From the NCBI RefSeq assembly GCF_003391135.1, contig NZ_CP031455.1:1426001-1490000 (forward strand): DNA of 64,000 nucleotides, given 5' to 3'. Position numbers and translations under genes: made by a program. Positions 8,702-17,211 of this stretch are shown one piece after another; position 1 is the stretch's first letter; the number at the start of each line of letters is the position of its first letter. The notes below the pieces were generated by a model. That model worked only from the letters and a program-made list of their open reading frames with translations. It was not told where the DNA came from and did not search any database. The stretch comes from Streptoverticillium olivoreticuli subsp. olivoreticuli (lineage in GTDB: Bacteria > Actinomycetota > Actinomycetes > Streptomycetales > Streptomycetaceae).

Positions 8702-10411
8702 ATGAACATCCTGCTGCTCGCCGACGCGTTCAACAGCCTCACCCAGCGCGTCTACGCCGAGCTGGGCGACCACGGACACACGGTGGCGGTGGAGCGGGTG
8801 CCCCGGCGGGGCGATCCCGCCGCGATCGTGGGCCGCCACTCCCCCGATCTGGTCCTCGCGCCGATGCTCACGACGGTCATCCCGCGCGAGGTGTGGTCCG
8901 CCTGCCCCTGCCTGGTCGTCCGCCCGGGCCCGGTGGGCGACCGGGGCCCGTCCGCGCTGGACTGGGCGGTGCACGAGGGCGTACGGAAGTGGGGTGTCAC
9001 GGTCTTCCAGGCCGATGCCGAGCTGGACGCCGGGGACGTGTGGGCCTCGGTCCCGTGTGCCGTGCCGGCGGTGGCCAAGAGCGATCTGTACCGCAACGAG
9101 ATCGCAGACGCGGCGCTCACCGCGGTGCTGCTGGCGGTGCGGCGCTTCGCCTCGGGCACCTATCTCCCCGTCCGGCAGAGCGGGATCGACGGGGCGGAGG
9201 ACGTGCTGGTGCGCACGCGCCCGTACTTCCGCCAGGAGCTGCGGCGCATCGACTGGGAGGCGGACTCCACCGGGACGGTCCTGCGCAAGCTGCGCGCCGC
9301 GGACTCCCGGCCCGGTGTGCTGGACACCCTGCTCGGCCGCGACTGGTATCTGCACGGCGGCCACTTCGAGGACCGGCTGACGGGCACTCCGGGTGAACTG
9401 CTGGCCACCCGGGCGGGCGCCGTCTGCCGGGCGACCGCCGACGGCGCGGTGTGGATCCCGCAGCTGCGCCGACGGCGCCGGCCGGGGGAACCGCCGGCGG
9501 TCAAACTGCCCGCCACGCTGGCGCTGGGCGATCTGCTGCCGCGCCTGCCGGAGGCAAAGGCGCCGCTCGACGTGGGCGGGCACCGGAGCACCTGGACCGA
9601 CATCCGCTACAGCGAGGAAGGGCGGGCGGGCTTCCTGTGGTTCTCCTTCCCCGGCGGCGCGATGAGCACGACCCAGTGCCGGAGGCTGCTCGCCGCCTAC
9701 CGCTACGCCCGCTCCCGGCCGGTGTCCGTGCTGGTCCTGTGCGGGGGCCGGGGCTTCTTCTCGCACGGGATCCACCTCAATGTGATCGAGGCCGCCGCCG
9801 ATCCGGCCGCGGAGTCCTGGGCGAACGTCAACGCGCTCGACGACCTGGTCCAGGCCGTCCTGACGACCACCGACCGGCTGGTGGTCGCGGCGCTGGGCGG
9901 CAACGCCGCGGCGGGCGGGGCGATGCTGGCACTCGCCGCCGACGAGGTGTGGTGCAGGACCGGCGTCGTGCTCAACCCGCACTACCGGCTGATGGGGCTG
10001 TACGGCTCCGAGTACTGGACGTACTCCCTGCCGCGCCGCGTCGGCGCCGAGATGACCGAGCGGCTGATGGAGGACGCCGCACCGGTCAGCGCGGCCGCCG
10101 GGCAGCGCCTCGGACTGGTGGACCGGCTGGTGGACGCCGCGCCCGCGGAGTTCGGCGCGCGGGTCACCGACCTGGCCGTCGACCTGGCCTCCTCGCCCGG
10201 CGTCCGGCCCCGGATCGCGGCCAAGGAGAGCGTGCGGGAGCGGGACGAGGCCCAACGGCCGCTGGCCGCCCACCGGGAGGAGGAACTCGCCCGGATGCGC
10301 GCCGTCTTCTACGACCGCGGCGCGCCGTACCACGCCCGGCGGCGGGCCTTCGTCCGGAAGGAGCCGCTGGTGGAGGCCGGTGTCGAGGAGAGCGTCACAG
10401 CAGGTCGGTGA
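8702..10411 (+). CDS. hoxX: HoxX-like protein: formyltransferase-type plus enoyl-CoA hydratase-type domains
   Basis: A 569-residue two-domain protein. Residues about 1-265 resemble methionyl-tRNA formyltransferase (MNILLLADAFNS, then GDRGPSALDWAVHEG and AELDAGDVW); residues about 290-530 are a crotonase fold (FPGGAMS, FFSHGIHLN, AALGGNAAAGG). In [NiFe]-hydrogenase maturation HoxX makes the CO ligand aerobically from a formyl group via formyl-CoA. GGAGG sits 6 nt before the ATG. HoxX proteins as I recall them have His-Pro-Gly before GDRGP, whereas here it reads RPGPVGDRGP, so a probable catalytic-region His is Arg. No hydrogenase genes are in the window. Its 3' end overlaps the convergent methyltransferase gene by 17 nt. 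Confidence 0.82.
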   Translation: MNILLLADAFNSLTQRVYAELGDHGHTVAVERVPRRGDPAAIVGRHSPDLVLAPMLTTVIPREVWSACPCLVVRPGPVGDRGPSALDWAVHEGVRKWGVTVFQADAELDAGDVWASVPCAVPAVAKSDLYRNEIADAALTAVLLAVRRFASGTYLPVRQSGIDGAEDVLVRTRPYFRQELRRIDWEADSTGTVLRKLRAADSRPGVLDTLLGRDWYLHGGHFEDRLTGTPGELLATRAGAVCRATADGAVWIPQLRRRRRPGEPPAVKLPATLALGDLLPRLPEAKAPLDVGGHRSTWTDIRYSEEGRAGFLWFSFPGGAMSTTQCRRLLAAYRYARSRPVSVLVLCGGRGFFSHGIHLNVIEAAADPAAESWANVNALDDLVQAVLTTTDRLVVAALGGNAAAGGAMLALAADEVWCRTGVVLNPHYRLMGLYGSEYWTYSLPRRVGAEMTERLMEDAAPVSAAAGQRLGLVDRLVDAAPAEFGARVTDLAVDLASSPGVRPRIAAKESVRERDEAQRPLAAHREEELARMRAVFYDRGAPYHARRRAFVRKEPLVEAGVEESVTAGR

Positions 10412-11261
10412 GGGGCAGCGCGGCGATGTCGGCGGCGGGCCGGGAGACGTAGAGGTCGGCGTGGTAATAGCCGTCGGCCTCCCTGTCCGCCGTGCCGAGG
10501 CCGTGCGCGGCCAGGGCGTCGAACGCGGCGTGCCGCTCGGCGGGATCGGCGAAGCGGCGCTGCCGGAAGGTGCGGGCGGGCAGCTTCTCCGTGACCAGGC
10601 CCGACCGGCCGAGCAGTTCGGCGACCGGCTGGTACGGCACCGTGCGCAGCACGAAGGCCGCGACCCACGGGGGGCGTGGCATGCAGGCGAGGAGCCTGGC
10701 GAAGGTCCGGGTGAAGACATAGCCGATGCCGCCGGTGACGGTGACGAGGTCGGTGCCCGTCAGGACCTCGCGCAGGGCGGGGCTGGGGTCGGTGGTCTCG
10801 AGGTTCTCGGCGAAGGCGTGGTCGAGGAGGCCGGTGGCCCTGGCGTACGCGACGGCCCGGGGCGCCACGTCGATGCCCGTCACGGTCACGGGCTCGGGGC
10901 GCCGCCGGGTGGCGAAGAAGGCCCGGTCCTCGGCCACGAGGTGCGGGATCGGGGCCTCGGCGGGGCGCCCGGTGTAGCGGGCGTAGAGGTCGTCGAGGGT
11001 GACCTGGTGGTTGAGCAGTGCGGCGTTGATGCCGTACGAGCAGCACACGTCCACCACGGCCGGCGGTTCGTGGCCGCAGCGGCCGGTGCGCAGCGTCTCC
11101 GCCAGTGTCCGGAATACGGCCTGGCCGTGGTGGGGGATCTGATAACCGAGGGGGCGCAGGGTGGTGAAGTAGGCGCTGGGGTCGGGGCAGTCGTAGATGT
11201 CGCCGAAATCGGCCTTGCCCCAGTCCGGACTCGCCGCCGTGAGGTCCGTCTCTGCTGTCAT
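10395..11261 (-). CDS. SAM-dependent methyltransferase-like protein
   Basis: A 288-residue protein with a class I methyltransferase-type motif I (VVDVCCSYGINAALL, with Cys-Cys replacing the usual glycines). A motif II-like strand (VTGIDVAPRAVAYARA) and motif IV-like segment (TDLVTVTGGIGYVF) follow. The unusual motif I means SAM use is inferred, not certain. It converges on and overlaps the hoxX-like gene by 17 nt. The start ATG at 11261 is the only plausible one in frame. Target unknown. Confidence 0.65.
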   Translation of the reverse strand: MTAETDLTAASPDWGKADFGDIYDCPDPSAYFTTLRPLGYQIPHHGQAVFRTLAETLRTGRCGHEPPAVVDVCCSYGINAALLNHQVTLDDLYARYTGRPAEAPIPHLVAEDRAFFATRRRPEPVTVTGIDVAPRAVAYARATGLLDHAFAENLETTDPSPALREVLTGTDLVTVTGGIGYVFTRTFARLLACMPRPPWVAAFVLRTVPYQPVAELLGRSGLVTEKLPARTFRQRRFADPAERHAAFDALAAHGLGTADREADGYYHADLYVSRPAADIAALPLTDLL

Positions 11262-11680
11262 CGGTGACCCCCAGAGGTTGGTGCCACGGGAAGGACTCGA
11301 CAGTCATCCAGGATAGGGCCGCAACCGCAGGTCGCGCGCGGGTGCCCGGGACCCCTTCCGGGTGAACGGAAGGGCGCCGCCGGGGGCATGACGTCGCCTT
11401 TGCGGCGTGCGGGAGGCGCATGGGGCGTGCGGGGCGACGGAAGAGGGCCGCCGCGGGCACCCCCTTGCCGGGCGCAATCCGGCCATGCCGCCCGGCGGGG
11501 CGCGTCCCCGTCGGAGGGCCCGCTCCACGCCCCGGGGTGCGCGGGGCGGCGGTGGCTCTTGACACTTCAGTGCTTGTCATGGACATTCTCACCGATTGGT
11601 CCGGACCGGCCCACCACCGGACCCGACCGCGCGCTCCCACCCCCCGCCGTACCCGTTTCGTCCGGTTCCGGAGGAGCCCC
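11262..11680. other. Divergent intergenic region with a candidate promoter
   Basis: About 420 bases separating a leftward methyltransferase-like gene and a rightward secreted-protein gene. It contains a consensus TTGACA near its right end (see the promoter entry); otherwise it is G+C-rich without a recognisable gene. Confidence 0.5.
11559..11588 (+). promoter_or_regulatory. Candidate promoter of the secreted-protein gene
   Basis: A perfect -35 TTGACA at 11559-11564 lies about 117 nt before the start codon, with GACATT about 17 nt downstream as a weak -10. A short inverted repeat (CACT-TC-AGTG, 11563-11572) overlaps the -35 and could be an operator. This is a local A/T-richer island in very G+C-rich flanks; the -10 match is poor. 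Confidence 0.4.
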
Positions 11681-12637
11681 ATGAAGAGATACCGCACCAC
11701 TGTGGCCGCGGCCCTGTTCACCGCGTGCGCCGTGCTGGGCACCACCGTCTCCGCCACCGCCCACACCGCTCCCCCGGCCGCCTCCCGCGCGGCCGCCCGC
11801 ACACCGTCGCCCGACGCGCCGCACCGCGGGACCGTCACCCTCGCGCACCGCCCCGCAGACTCCCCCGCACCGGGCCGGGACAGGGCCGTGCGCGCCTTCT
11901 CCGAGGGCCGCCGGGAACAGGCCGCGCGGCAGTCCCGAACAGCGGGCCGGCTGACGAAGGACGCCGGCCTCACCCACAACTGGTGGGGCGTCTTCCCGCA
12001 GCCGGGCACCCACGACGGCATCATGGCCACCCACAGCGTCGACCCCGCCTATCGCGTGTCGGACGCCGAGAACTTCACCTACGCGCCCACGACCAAGGCG
12101 CAGAACTCCTGCATGGAGATGGTCACCGCCTACTGGAACACCGGCGACGAGATCTGGGCCTGGGACTGGTGCTCCAGCCCCGGCGGCCCCGCCAAGACGC
12201 TCACGATCAACGCCGACTTCCTCGCGACGTACACCACCACGGCGACCGGACGTCCCGCCTACACCGTGCAGATGGTCCAGGACAGCCCGTCGGCCAACCA
12301 GTGGTCCGCGTACCTCTACAACTACCGCACCTCCGGCTGGGACCTGCTCTACCGGCAGTCCGGCCGCGACCGGAGCGGGCTCGACCACGGCTGGGACATG
12401 TTCGAGATCTACGCGAGCACCAACCCCTCGACCGGCACGGGCTACTACTGCACCGAGGCCCGCTCCACCGTCTTCGACAGCAGCACCGTCCAGCTGCGCG
12501 CCGGCGGCGCCTGGCGGCCCGCCCGCCCCGCGGACTCGCCGTGGACCGACACCGCCCCGCAGGGCCGCGACTTCCTCTGCCCGGCCCTGCGCTTCCTGCA
12601 GGCGGGCGCGAACGACCACTGGACCGTCCGGCAGTAG
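11681..12637 (+). CDS. Secreted protein of unknown function
   Basis: A 318-residue protein with a clear Sec signal peptide: MKRYRTT, then a hydrophobic stretch to residue about 24 and an Ala-rich cleavage region (SATAHTA). The mature part has a low-complexity Ala/Arg/Pro segment to about residue 95. A compact domain rich in Trp, Tyr and Asp follows, with Cys in SCMEM, WDWCSSPG, YYCTEAR and FLCPALR, consistent with disulphides outside the cell. I do not recognise the family; the beta-rich appearance could fit a carbohydrate-interacting domain, but that is a guess. GGAGG lies a few bases upstream of the ATG, so the start is secure. Confidence 0.75.
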   Translation: MKRYRTTVAAALFTACAVLGTTVSATAHTAPPAASRAAARTPSPDAPHRGTVTLAHRPADSPAPGRDRAVRAFSEGRREQAARQSRTAGRLTKDAGLTHNWWGVFPQPGTHDGIMATHSVDPAYRVSDAENFTYAPTTKAQNSCMEMVTAYWNTGDEIWAWDWCSSPGGPAKTLTINADFLATYTTTATGRPAYTVQMVQDSPSANQWSAYLYNYRTSGWDLLYRQSGRDRSGLDHGWDMFEIYASTNPSTGTGYYCTEARSTVFDSSTVQLRAGGAWRPARPADSPWTDTAPQGRDFLCPALRFLQAGANDHWTVRQ

Positions 12638-12706
12638 CCGCCCCGGGCCGGGGCGCGGGCACGGGTAGGCTCGACGCTCCCCGGCACGCGAGAAAGAGGA
12701 CCACCG

Positions 12707-13642
12707 GTGCACACATGGGCGACCGTCCTGGACGCCGCGGGCGTACGCGACAAGCGGCTGCGCGCGGACTTCACCCACCGGCGCGGCACGGTCGCCCGCT
12801 ACCGGCCCCACGCCTACCTGGCCGTACGACTGCTGCTGCCCGCGCGCCTGGTCGCGCCGGTCATCGCCCTCACGGCGTTCATGCACCACACCGACACCCT
12901 CCTGGACACCGGCCCGGTGGCCGGGCGGGACGAGGTGTGGAAGCGGTGGGAGGAGGACGTACGGTCGGCACTGGCCGCCGGGCACAGCCGCCACCCGGTG
13001 CTCCGGCCCGTACTGCACACCATGGCCGCCCACCCCGCCCTGCACGGCCACATCGAGGACTTCCTCGCGGCCGCGCCCACGGACCTGCACTTCACGGGCT
13101 TCGCCACCGAGGCCGACTATCAGGAATACGTCGACTCCTACTCGCTGCCCGCGTTCATGCTCATCGCGGGCCTCCTCGCCCCCGACGGCGCGGACACCGC
13201 GGCCTACCGCGCGGCCTGCCGCCTCTACATCGACGGCAGCCAGCGGCTGGACTTCGTCAACGACCTCGCCGAGGACCTGCGCGACGGGCGTCTGACGATC
13301 CCTCAGGAGACCTTGCGGGAGCACGGGGTGACCCGCGCGGGACTGGAGGCGGGGCGGGACACACCCGGCACGCGCGCCATGCTGGACGAGCTGCTGACGC
13401 GGGCCCGCCGGTCCCTGGCGGAGAGCGGGAGCCTGGCAACCCTGGCCGTGCCGGACGCGCGTCCGCTCGTACGGGCCATGACGGCGCTGGAGTCGCTCAC
13501 GGCGGACGCGGCGCGGGCGAGCGGCCGCGGCATCCTCCACCGCAGCGCGCGCCCGTCCCTGCCGCGGGCGCTGGCCGTGCTCGCCCGGGAGTACCGCGGC
13601 GCGCTCCGGCTGCGCGCCGCGAGCGCCCGGCGCCGGGGGTAG
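12707..13642 (+). CDS. Squalene/phytoene synthase family prenyltransferase-like protein
   Basis: A 311-residue protein of the head-to-head prenyl transferase fold. Both diphosphate-Mg motifs are visible: DTLLD near residue 65 and NDLAED near residue 184 (within RLDFVNDLAEDL). The YVDSYSLPAF segment of the active-site helix is also present. Members condense two prenyl diphosphates to squalene, phytoene or diapophytoene. The gene stands alone, without desaturases, cyclases or HpnC/HpnE partners, so the product cannot be assigned. The GTG start at 12707 has an AAAGAGGA ribosome site. A stable hairpin follows about 150 nt downstream. Confidence 0.8.
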   Translation: MHTWATVLDAAGVRDKRLRADFTHRRGTVARYRPHAYLAVRLLLPARLVAPVIALTAFMHHTDTLLDTGPVAGRDEVWKRWEEDVRSALAAGHSRHPVLRPVLHTMAAHPALHGHIEDFLAAAPTDLHFTGFATEADYQEYVDSYSLPAFMLIAGLLAPDGADTAAYRAACRLYIDGSQRLDFVNDLAEDLRDGRLTIPQETLREHGVTRAGLEAGRDTPGTRAMLDELLTRARRSLAESGSLATLAVPDARPLVRAMTALESLTADAARASGRGILHRSARPSLPRALAVLAREYRGALRLRAASARRRG

Positions 13643-13793
13643 CCGGAAGCTCACGGCCGGGCTTCCCGGCCGCGCCACCAGCGCAGCCATCGCCTGTCAT
13701 CGGGATTTCAACAGCCGTGACTGACCTCGGAGTTGCCCGGTACGCATCCAGACTCGACCGCGCTCCCCGTCGCGCCCCGCACGGGGGTCGGGG

Positions 13794-13841
13794 CGCGTCC
13801 GTCCGCCCGGCCGACGACTCCCGGCCGGGCGGACGGACGCG
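13794..13841. terminator. Long perfect inverted repeat
   Basis: Two exactly complementary 19-nt arms (13794-13812 and 13823-13841) with a 10-nt loop lie in the 385-base gap between the prenyltransferase and the small Cys-rich gene. It is most likely the transcription terminator of the prenyltransferase gene. The rest of the gap (13643-14027) shows no gene. Confidence 0.8.
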
Positions 13842-14027
13842 GTGGGCAGTGGAGCCCGGGGCCTCGCATTTATGACGGAATGTCAAAAATGATCCCCGCG
13901 GGCCCCGGTGGGCCAACACGCATCGTTACCCCGCACCGCTCGCACTTACACGTAGCGTCACCGATGCGGGGGAGACATCCCGCGATCACCCCCCTCGCCG
14001 GCGGACGGCTCCCCGACAGTGGAGCGC

Positions 14028-14303
14028 ATGAGTTTGACGACCGCAGGCAAGACCCCCGGACCCGTCCGGTTCTATCTGGCGTGCGACCACCGCGGCTGTG
14101 ACGCCCGCACCACCTTCGATCTCGTCATCTCCGACCCCGGCCCGTCACGCGACGACGACCTGTGGGGATACCTCCTCCACCACGCCCATACCGCCACCCC
14201 CCACATCAAGGAACTCGGCTGGGCCTACGTCCACGGCGACGGTTACTGGTGCCCCGAGTGCTCCACCCCCGCTCACCACCCCCTGCCCGGACCAGCCGCC
14301 TGA
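14028..14303 (+). CDS. Small Cys/His-rich hypothetical protein
   Basis: A 91-residue protein with two Cys pairs, YLACDHRGCDA near the N-terminus and YWCPECSTPAHH near the C-terminus, which look like a split zinc ribbon. A His-rich centre (LLHHAHTATPH) lies between them. The ATG at 14028 has GGAG just upstream; a GTG at 14019 in the same frame has no ribosome site. Function unknown; it could be a small zinc-binding or nucleic-acid-binding accessory protein. It lies 143 nt upstream of the glutamine-synthetase-like gene on the same strand. Confidence 0.6.
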   Translation: MSLTTAGKTPGPVRFYLACDHRGCDARTTFDLVISDPGPSRDDDLWGYLLHHAHTATPHIKELGWAYVHGDGYWCPECSTPAHHPLPGPAA

Positions 14304-14446
14304 CCCGCCCGGCGTCCGCACCCGCCGACACCGGCGGGCGTGGGATCTAATAGCGACCACAAGGCGACGTCCCACCCCCGGAGGGGCCCGGCGGCTCCGG
14401 CCGGGGGTGGCGTCGTCCGGAGCCGCGGGCCACGAGGAGCCAGCTC

Positions 14447-15808
14447 ATGGACAGCACCGAACGCGAACACGCGGGGTCGCAGGCCCGGCAGCACGCCGCC
14501 CGCCTGACCGCGAAGGACATCCACGGCGTCGCCCTGACCTGGGTCGACAACGCGGGCATGACCCGCGTCAAGGCCGTGCCCACCGCCCACCTCGCCCACG
14601 CCGCCCAATGGGGCGTGGGCATGTCCCCCGTCTTCGACGTCTTCCTCTCCGACGACTCCAGTGTCACCAGCACCCACATCGGCGGGCCCGTCGGCGACCT
14701 CCGCCTGATCCCCGACCTCGACCGCCTCACCGTCCTGGCCGCACAGCCGGGGTGGGCCTGGGCCCCGGCCGACCGCCACGAGCAGGACGGCACTCCCTAC
14801 GCCGCCTGCCAGCGGCAGTTCGCACGCCGGATGACCGCCCGCGCGGCCGCACAGGACATCCGGCTCCTCATGGGCTTCGAGACCGAATGGACCGTCACCA
14901 CCCGGTCCGCCGACGGTCCCGGGCCGCGGGTGCCGGACTCCGCCGAGGGCCCGGCGTACGGCATGACGCGCCTGGTCGGGATGTCCGGCTATCTGCGCGA
15001 CATCCTCGAGGCCCTCGCCGCGCAGGACGTCGACGTGCTCCAGATCCATCCGGAGTACACGACGGGCCAGTTCGAGGTCTCCGTCGCCCCCGCCGAGCCG
15101 GTGCACGCGGCGGACCTCACGGTCCTGGTCCGCGAGACCGTCCGCGCGGTCTCGCTCCACCACGGCCTGACCGCCTCCTTCGCACCCGTCACCGCGGCGG
15201 GCAGCGTCGGCAACGGCGCCCACCTCCACCTCAGCCTGTGGCGGGACGGCAAGAACCTCTGCCGCGGCGGCGACGGCCCGCACGGCATGAGCCGCGCCTG
15301 CGAGGCGTTCCTCGCCGGGGCCCTCGACGAGCTCCCCGCCCTGCTGGCCATCGGCGCGCCCCTGCCCGCCAGCTATCTGCGCCTGCGGCCCAACCAGTGG
15401 GCGGGCCCGTACCAGTGCTGGGGAGTGGAGAACCGTGAGGCGGCGCTCCGCTTCGTCCCCGGTCCGCCGCTCAGTCCGGACGCCGCCAACGCCGAGCTCA
15501 AGTGCTTCGACGCCGCCGCCAACCCCTACCTCCTCACCGGCGCCGTGATCGCCGCCGGGCTCCGGGGCCTCGACCGCGGCCGCACCCTCCCCGCCCCCGT
15601 CACCGGCAACCCCGCGGACACCGACGCCACCCGGCTGCCCGACTCGCTCCCCGCCGCGCTCGAACACTTCGCCCGCTCGTCCCTCCTCCGCACGGAACTG
15701 GGCGAACCCCTCTTCGCCTCCCTCCTCGCCGTCCGGCAGGGCGAGGCGGACCTGGCCCGCGACCTGGCCCCGCAGGCACTCGCCGCCGCGCTCCGCAACC
15801 GCTACTGA
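14447..15808 (+). CDS. Glutamine-synthetase-family ligase (gamma-glutamyl ligase, FluG/GlnA4-like)
   Basis: A 453-residue class I glutamine-synthetase-fold enzyme. Seen are the N-terminal beta-grasp, then the catalytic domain with LLMGFETEWTV, VGNGAHLHLSLW and LRLRPNQWAG...GVENREAALR, the metal and ATP sites. It lacks the long C-terminal adenylylation loop expected of true GlnA. Streptomyces GS-like proteins include enzymes that glutamylate polyamines or monoamines, so this is probably an amine or amino-acid glutamyl ligase rather than the ammonium-assimilating enzyme. GAGGAG precedes the ATG. The next gene, 29 nt downstream, encodes an amidohydrolase; together they match the two halves of fungal FluG. 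Confidence 0.83.
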   Translation: MDSTEREHAGSQARQHAARLTAKDIHGVALTWVDNAGMTRVKAVPTAHLAHAAQWGVGMSPVFDVFLSDDSSVTSTHIGGPVGDLRLIPDLDRLTVLAAQPGWAWAPADRHEQDGTPYAACQRQFARRMTARAAAQDIRLLMGFETEWTVTTRSADGPGPRVPDSAEGPAYGMTRLVGMSGYLRDILEALAAQDVDVLQIHPEYTTGQFEVSVAPAEPVHAADLTVLVRETVRAVSLHHGLTASFAPVTAAGSVGNGAHLHLSLWRDGKNLCRGGDGPHGMSRACEAFLAGALDELPALLAIGAPLPASYLRLRPNQWAGPYQCWGVENREAALRFVPGPPLSPDAANAELKCFDAAANPYLLTGAVIAAGLRGLDRGRTLPAPVTGNPADTDATRLPDSLPAALEHFARSSLLRTELGEPLFASLLAVRQGEADLARDLAPQALAAALRNRY

Positions 15809-15837
15809 CCGCACCGCCGACCGCCGGGGAGAAGCCG

Positions 15838-16977
15838 ATGACCACGCGCGAGGAGCCGGTGACCGCACCGGTCGCCCTGGTGGACCAGCACTGCCACGGA
15901 GTGGCCCGGTCCCCGCTCACCACCGAGCAGTTCGCCGCGTACCTGACGGAGTCCGACGCCCCCGCGGCGCCCGGCACCACCTTCTTCGACACCCAGCTCG
16001 GCTTCGCGCTGCGCCGCTGGTGCCCGCCGCTGCTCGGCCTGCCCGCCCACTGCCCGCCCGCCGACTACCTCGCCCGCCGCGCCGAACTCGGCACCGCCGA
16101 AACCCTCCGGCTGCTGCTGGGCTCGACCGGCATCACCGACTTCCTGGTGGACACCGGCCTGTCCGACGGCCTGACCACCCCGGAGGAGACGGCGGCCGCG
16201 GCGGGAGGACGGGCCCATGAGATCGCCCGCCTGGAGACCCTCGCCGAGCGCACCGCCGACACCACCGGCGGCTGCCGGGACTTCCTCCGCGAACTGCCCG
16301 GCGCGGTGCGGGAGGCCGCCCGTACGGCCGTCGGGTTCAAATCGGTCGTCGCCTACCGCCACGGACTGGACTTCGACCCCGCCCGCCCCGCCCCGGAAGA
16401 GGTCCGCCGGGCCGCCGACGGCTGGCTGGCCACCCGGAAGCCCGGGGACCGGCTGCGCGACCCCGTGCTCCTGCGCCACCTGCTGTGGACCGCCGCCGAC
16501 ACCGCGCTCCCGCTCCAGCTCCACACCGGGTTCGGCGACCCCGACCTGCGCCTGCACCGCAGCGACCCGCTGCTGCTCACCGACTTCGTCCGCGCCGTCG
16601 CCCCCACCGGCTGCCCGCTGGTGCTGCTGCACACCTATCCGTACCACCGCGGCGCCGCATACCTCGCCCACGCCTTCCCCCACGTCCACACCGACATCGG
16701 TCTCACCCTCACCCACGTCGGGGCCCGCGCCGGGGCAGTCCTGGCGGAGACCCTCGAACTCGCGCCGTTCGGCAAGCTGATGTTCTCCACCGACGCGTAC
16801 GGTCTCCCCGAGCTCTATGTCACCGCCACCCGTCTCTTCACCCACGCCCTGGCCCGCCTCCTCGACGGCTGGGTGCGCGAGGGCGCCTGGACGGCCGGTG
16901 ACGCCCGGCGCGTCACCGAGATGATCTCGGCCGGGACCGCCCGGCGGCTCTATCGCCTCGGCCCGGCGGCCGGGTGA
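15838..16977 (+). CDS. Amidohydrolase family protein (FluG N-terminal-like)
   Basis: A 379-residue TIM-barrel metal-dependent hydrolase. Visible are the N-terminal VDQHCHG (HxH metal motif), a Lys in GFKSVVAYRHG, LQLHTGFGD, LLHTYPYHRGAAYLAH and FSTDAYGLPELY (the late Asp ligand). The start at 15838 is preceded by GGGGAGA; the frame extends upstream into the preceding gene and is not used. It probably hydrolyses the gamma-glutamyl amide, or a related amide, linked to the upstream ligase; the pair is presumably one operon for catabolism or detoxification of a small amine. Substrate unknown. Confidence 0.83.
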   Translation: MTTREEPVTAPVALVDQHCHGVARSPLTTEQFAAYLTESDAPAAPGTTFFDTQLGFALRRWCPPLLGLPAHCPPADYLARRAELGTAETLRLLLGSTGITDFLVDTGLSDGLTTPEETAAAAGGRAHEIARLETLAERTADTTGGCRDFLRELPGAVREAARTAVGFKSVVAYRHGLDFDPARPAPEEVRRAADGWLATRKPGDRLRDPVLLRHLLWTAADTALPLQLHTGFGDPDLRLHRSDPLLLTDFVRAVAPTGCPLVLLHTYPYHRGAAYLAHAFPHVHTDIGLTLTHVGARAGAVLAETLELAPFGKLMFSTDAYGLPELYVTATRLFTHALARLLDGWVREGAWTAGDARRVTEMISAGTARRLYRLGPAAG

Positions 16978-17211
16978 CGGCCTCGCGGTGCAGGCGCGGC
17001 GCTGTTCCGGCCCGGACTGCCGCCGGAGGCCGAGGCGTTCGCGATCGTCCACGAGGGCGCGGAAGAGCCGTCCTGACGGGTTGTCACTCACACTCACTCG
17101 GCGAATGTCGCCCGGCCCACGCCCACGTGCCCGAAAGGGCAGACCTCCCTGCCCGTCTCCCCGCCGCGCGCGGTCTGGACTCGCCCCGCGCGCGCCCGCC
17201 AGCCTGGGTCC

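Noticed and set aside
12707..13642. Terpenoid or carotenoid biosynthetic cluster
   Set aside because: Only one prenyltransferase-like gene; no desaturase, cyclase or other pathway gene next to it.
11567..13690. Long antisense ORF opposite the secreted protein and prenyltransferase genes
   Set aside because: Mirror of strongly G+C-biased codons; the sense genes have signal peptide, ribosome sites and conserved motifs.
14273..15868. Antisense ORF of 531 codons opposite the ligase gene
   Set aside because: Low-complexity Gly/Val/Arg translation typical of shadow frames.
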